17,385 nucleotides of DNA from CAYWBI01 sp964456445 (GTDB lineage: Bacteria > Calditrichota > Calditrichia > Calditrichales > J004): contig CAYWBI010000075.1 of NCBI GenBank assembly GCA_964456445.1, positions 1 through 17,385 of the forward strand. The letters are read 5' to 3'. Positions 16,101-17,385 of this stretch are shown piece after piece. The position numbers and the translations under genes are program-made. Numbering within the stretch: the stretch's first letter is position 1; the number at the start of each line of letters is the position of its first letter. Under the pieces are notes generated by a model that worked only from the letters and a program-made list of their open reading frames with translations, made no database searches and was not told the DNA's origin.

Positions 16101-16940
16101 GGGCGCTTTTCCATAAATGTAAATAAATCCCCCAGGGTCAGCATACCGGTTTTTCCGGGAACGAATTGTGAGTTTGATGTTTCCGCAGCATTTCAGCGTG
16201 CGGGGGCCGCCGTTGAGGGCTTTGTATTTAAAAATTTGTCCCCGAAAATGATAGATGCCTCGTTAACCGCCTGGGCAAAAGAGATCGACCGTTCAAATAT
16301 TTTAGTGATCCCCGGCGGCTTCAGCGCCGGTGATGAACCGGACGGATCCGGAAAATTTATCGCGGCAGTTTTGAGGAACCCGCTTGTCCGTGACGCGGTA
16401 ATGCGTTTACTTACCAAAAGGGATGGATTGGTTTTAGGGATTTGTAATGGTTTTCAGGCTTTGATAAGGGTAGGCCTGCTTCCTTATGGCGAGATTATGG
16501 AAACACTCCCGATCGATGCGCCCACACTGACTTTTAATAAGCTAAACAGGCATTATGCCCGCCCAGTGCATACGCGGGTTATTTCCCGGTTGTCCCCCTG
16601 GTTTTTGAAAACACAGCAGGGCGCTGTGCATACGGTACCCATTTCAAATGGCGAAGGACGTATTGAAGGGTCGTTGGATGTTTTACATAAACTGAATACA
16701 CAGGGGCAAATAGCAACACAATATGTGGACGGGAGCGGAGCGCCTTCCATGGAATGGCAATTTAATCCATCCGGTTCAAAATTAGCAATCGAAAGTATAT
16801 CCAGCGCGGATGGTCGTATATTAGGTAAAATGGCCCATTCCGAACGGATTGGCAAATGGATTGATAAAAATATTCCAGGCAATAAAGATCAGAAACTATT
16901 CGAATCGGGTGTAAGTTATTTTTCTGGGAAACTTCTATAA
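13182..16940 (+). CDS. purL: Phosphoribosylformylglycinamidine synthase, single-chain PurL with C-terminal glutaminase
   Basis: 1252 residues, the long single-polypeptide form. It converts FGAR, glutamine and ATP to FGAM, the fourth step of de novo purine synthesis. Order: an N-terminal PurS-like part (1 to about 150, YRIFVEKHPGYDN), then the two-part synthetase with DTYWSDHCRHTTF, FKNETHNHPTEIEPFGGAAT, GGRTGKDGIGGATGSS, NDFGAGGVAVAVGELCDGLD and IGGKDSMSGTFED, then a class I glutamine amidotransferase (about 1000-1252). The triad is visible: Cys1088 in LGICNGFQAL, and His1219 and Glu1221 in KMAHSERIG, the AHSER form typical of this clade. In the conserved SHGEGR motif the His is Asn (N1156). 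The start is fixed by the family N-terminus, although no ribosome site precedes it. It is transcribed alone, not within a pur operon visible here. Confidence 0.97.
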   Translation: MKTIYRIFVEKHPGYDNKALNLLYEINNFLGLKTIQKIRLFNRYDIQGVGAAMYRMARDTIFSDPVQDIVFEENMPHVTGSVKFGVEYLPGQFDQRSDSAAQCIQILTHDEAPLVRSAKIYMLIGKPTQKDIDQVRSYLINPVDSRLAEDVKPATLTQKISLAKKVKRLTGFTGLNPGKLSGLCEQLGLAMSLDDLIYCQDYFKNTERRDPSITEIKLLDTYWSDHCRHTTFNTQLDSIRFDDDAQLLQKCHTFYKQYRDEFYGPQDARPDCLMDLATMAMKALRKNGGLKELDISEEVNACSIHVPVPTDEGVEDWLVMFKNETHNHPTEIEPFGGAATCLGGAIRDPLSGRAYVYQAMRVTGSGDPRTPIGQTRAGKLSQRTITTRAAKGYSSYGNQIGLATGLVSEIYHDGYVAKRLEIGAVVGAVKADRVVRQTPQKGDIVVLLGGRTGKDGIGGATGSSKAHTQKALDKSAEVQKGNPPTERKLQRLFTDPEVTRMIIRANDFGAGGVAVAVGELCDGLDINLDKVPKKYEGLDGTELAISESQERMAVVIHPRDLARLCQKALNENVEAVAIARVTESARLKMFWENDCIVDIDRNFLNTNGIRPSQDVQIVSPNLQGYFRQPVLPLKSSSLKIQWKQLLGDINVASQMGLQQQFDSSIGARTVLQPFGGINGDSPIDCMVARLPFVESSMATAMSWGFDPYLGQCSPFHAGLFAVIQSVTKLVAAGVDYKKIYMSFQEYFEKLGDDPLRWGKPYAALLGAFKAQMQLMIAAIGGKDSMSGTFEDISVPPTLVAFSISPVDSDDVVSTEFKAAGHKVICVYVPLNADDIPDFNLLKDMYDQIRVLMLQKKIFAARAVGRYGIADALAKMCFGNRIGIDIDDTGRFFLPDYTAIILETDAEGERLLHAGRLHYHLIGTTTANPVVSIKGSGTIAIEELYAEWQKPLEEIFPNHHTGTKECALTGLDFPGRFSINVNKSPRVSIPVFPGTNCEFDVSAAFQRAGAAVEGFVFKNLSPKMIDASLTAWAKEIDRSNILVIPGGFSAGDEPDGSGKFIAAVLRNPLVRDAVMRLLTKRDGLVLGICNGFQALIRVGLLPYGEIMETLPIDAPTLTFNKLNRHYARPVHTRVISRLSPWFLKTQQGAVHTVPISNGEGRIEGSLDVLHKLNTQGQIATQYVDGSGAPSMEWQFNPSGSKLAIESISSADGRILGKMAHSERIGKWIDKNIPGNKDQKLFESGVSYFSGKLL

Positions 16941-16974
16941 CTTGTTCTTGCGAATACATATTTCTCCAGAATTA

Positions 16975-17054
16975 AGAAAGAACGGGTATGTGAATGCTTA
17001 GGGCCTCAAAACCGAATAAGCCCTTTTTTCTGAAATGAAAAACTGGTTCTTTCT
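16975..17054. repeat. 9-base inverted repeat enclosing the purL terminator
   Basis: AGAAAGAAC (16975-16983) is the exact reverse complement of GTTCTTTCT (17046-17054), with a 62-base spacer that contains the terminator hairpin. It may form the base of a larger 3' structure or be chance. Confidence 0.4.
17000..17029 (+). terminator. Probable intrinsic terminator of purL
   Basis: AGGGC (17000-17004) pairs with GCCCT (17020-17024), followed directly by a run of six T (17024-17029), 60 bases after the purL stop. The stem is short with a 15-base loop. An alternative stem GCTTA/TAAGC uses overlapping bases. Confidence 0.55.
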
Positions 17055-17125
17055 CGTTTTGTGTGGAAATAGAATACGCCTTTTAGTTAATCTTAATGCT
17101 TATTGAATTAAAGATGAATGAAAAC

Positions 17126-17196
17126 CCCTGGAATTTGATATTGTTGCAATAAGCAAAAGGTTCTGGCAAGCGAATCCCTGGAAATTCTATCAAATT
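17126..17196. repeat. Inverted repeat AATTTGATA/TATCAAATT with CCCTGGAA direct repeats
   Basis: AATTTGATA (17132-17140) and TATCAAATT (17188-17196) are exact inverted copies. CCCTGGAA occurs at 17126-17133 and again at 17176-17183, exactly 50 bases apart, and CCCTGG recurs at 17216. This may be the left flank of the palindrome cluster that follows. Confidence 0.4.
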
Positions 17197-17215
17197 GTTT
17201 TCCTTCTTTGAATAG

Positions 17216-17340
17216 CCCTGGGATTTATCCCGGGGACGAACGAACCGATTGATTCATCAGGGCTTTTAGCCCAAAAGGTGGCGGGCTAAAGCCCCCAATA
17301 ATGGCGTTGTTCGCTTTCATCCCCGCCCTGAAGGACGGGG
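17216..17340. repeat. REP/BIME-like cluster of GC-rich palindromes
   Basis: Three hairpins in tandem. First, CCCTGGGA/TCCCGGGG (17216-17223 with 17228-17235, TTTA loop, one G-T pair). Second, a longer element whose core arms GGGCTTTTAGCCC (17260-17272) and GGGCTAAAGCCC (17283-17294) pair with one bulge around a 10-base loop, with outer CGAAC/GTTCG arms (17237-17241 with 17309-17313). Third, CCCCGCCC/GGACGGGG (17321-17328 with 17333-17340, TGAA loop, one C-A mismatch). Each half of the middle element can also fold on itself. The layout resembles repetitive extragenic palindromes mobilised by RAYT/IS200-like transposases, but no transposase is in the window and copy number cannot be judged here. 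Confidence 0.65.
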
Positions 17341-17385
17341 TTAGTCAGATGCGGCACTGTGTACCCTTGAGTCCAGATGCTTTCA

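Larger units (their letters stand above)
16941..17385. other. 445-base gene-free end of the window: terminator and palindromic repeats
   Basis: No credible coding frame was found. The region holds a terminator for purL, a 9-base inverted repeat around it, a second 9-base inverted repeat with a direct repeat of CCCTGGAA, and a GC-rich palindrome cluster from 17216 to 17340. A gene may begin beyond the window. Confidence 0.65.

Noticed and set aside
16641..16661. Loss of the catalytic histidine of the PurL glutaminase (SNGEGR in place of SHGEGR)
   Set aside because: The catalytic His of this amidotransferase class lies in the later PHPER/AHSER motif, which is intact here (His1219, Glu1221). 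The Asn is only a change in a conserved non-triad motif.
17216..17340. CRISPR array
   Set aside because: The repeats differ from each other, are palindromic and contiguous, and there are no regularly spaced identical repeats or cas genes.

Overview
The window (17,385 bases, moderate G+C) is a chromosomal segment split at about 8,080-8,160: everything to the left reads on the minus strand and everything to the right on the plus strand. A short lipoprotein signal followed by a 'TNIFDP'-like stretch, a single-chain PurL with the C-terminal amidotransferase ending in an AHSER motif, and a high density of SpoIIE/STAS, HDOD and hybrid-kinase genes suggest a Gram-negative bacterium of the FCB type (Bacteroidota, Calditrichota or relatives). 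That assignment is inference from gene style, not a proof.

Left half. Positions 6109 down to 124 hold a tightly packed minus-strand operon: a secreted lipoprotein with a propeller-like body, an 8-TM GAF-SpoIIE phosphatase, a STAS anti-anti-sigma-type antagonist, an RsbW/SpoIIAB-type serine kinase, and a second, soluble GAF-GAF-SpoIIE phosphatase. This is a complete partner-switching module with two phosphatase inputs (one membrane, one cytosolic) acting on one antagonist/kinase pair. No sigma factor is present, so the output is unknown. Upstream of it, after a 273-base gap with a hairpin and a 14-base palindrome, lie adenylate kinase (short-LID type) and the 23S rRNA/tRNA methyltransferase RlmN, both on the minus strand.

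Right half. A MoxR-family AAA+ ATPase stands alone without its usual DUF58/VWA partners. It is followed by a three-gene signalling operon: an HDOD protein, a cytosolic hybrid histidine kinase (coiled coil-HisKA-HATPase-REC-helical tail), and a response regulator fused in reverse order to a kinase (REC-HisKA-HATPase). Both kinases lack an acidic residue next to the phospho-accepting His. Then comes a large purL whose promoter-like hexamers sit so close to the ATG that the mRNA may be leaderless.

The right end (16,941-17,385) has no gene. It holds a probable terminator for purL inside a longer inverted repeat, then a cluster of GC-rich palindromes (17,216-17,340) that looks like a REP/BIME-type intergenic repeat.

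The most noteworthy content is signalling: two separate multi-gene regulatory cassettes within 13 kb, one partner-switching and one two-component/HDOD, each with unusual details. I saw no phage genes, transposase, CRISPR array, tRNA or rRNA.
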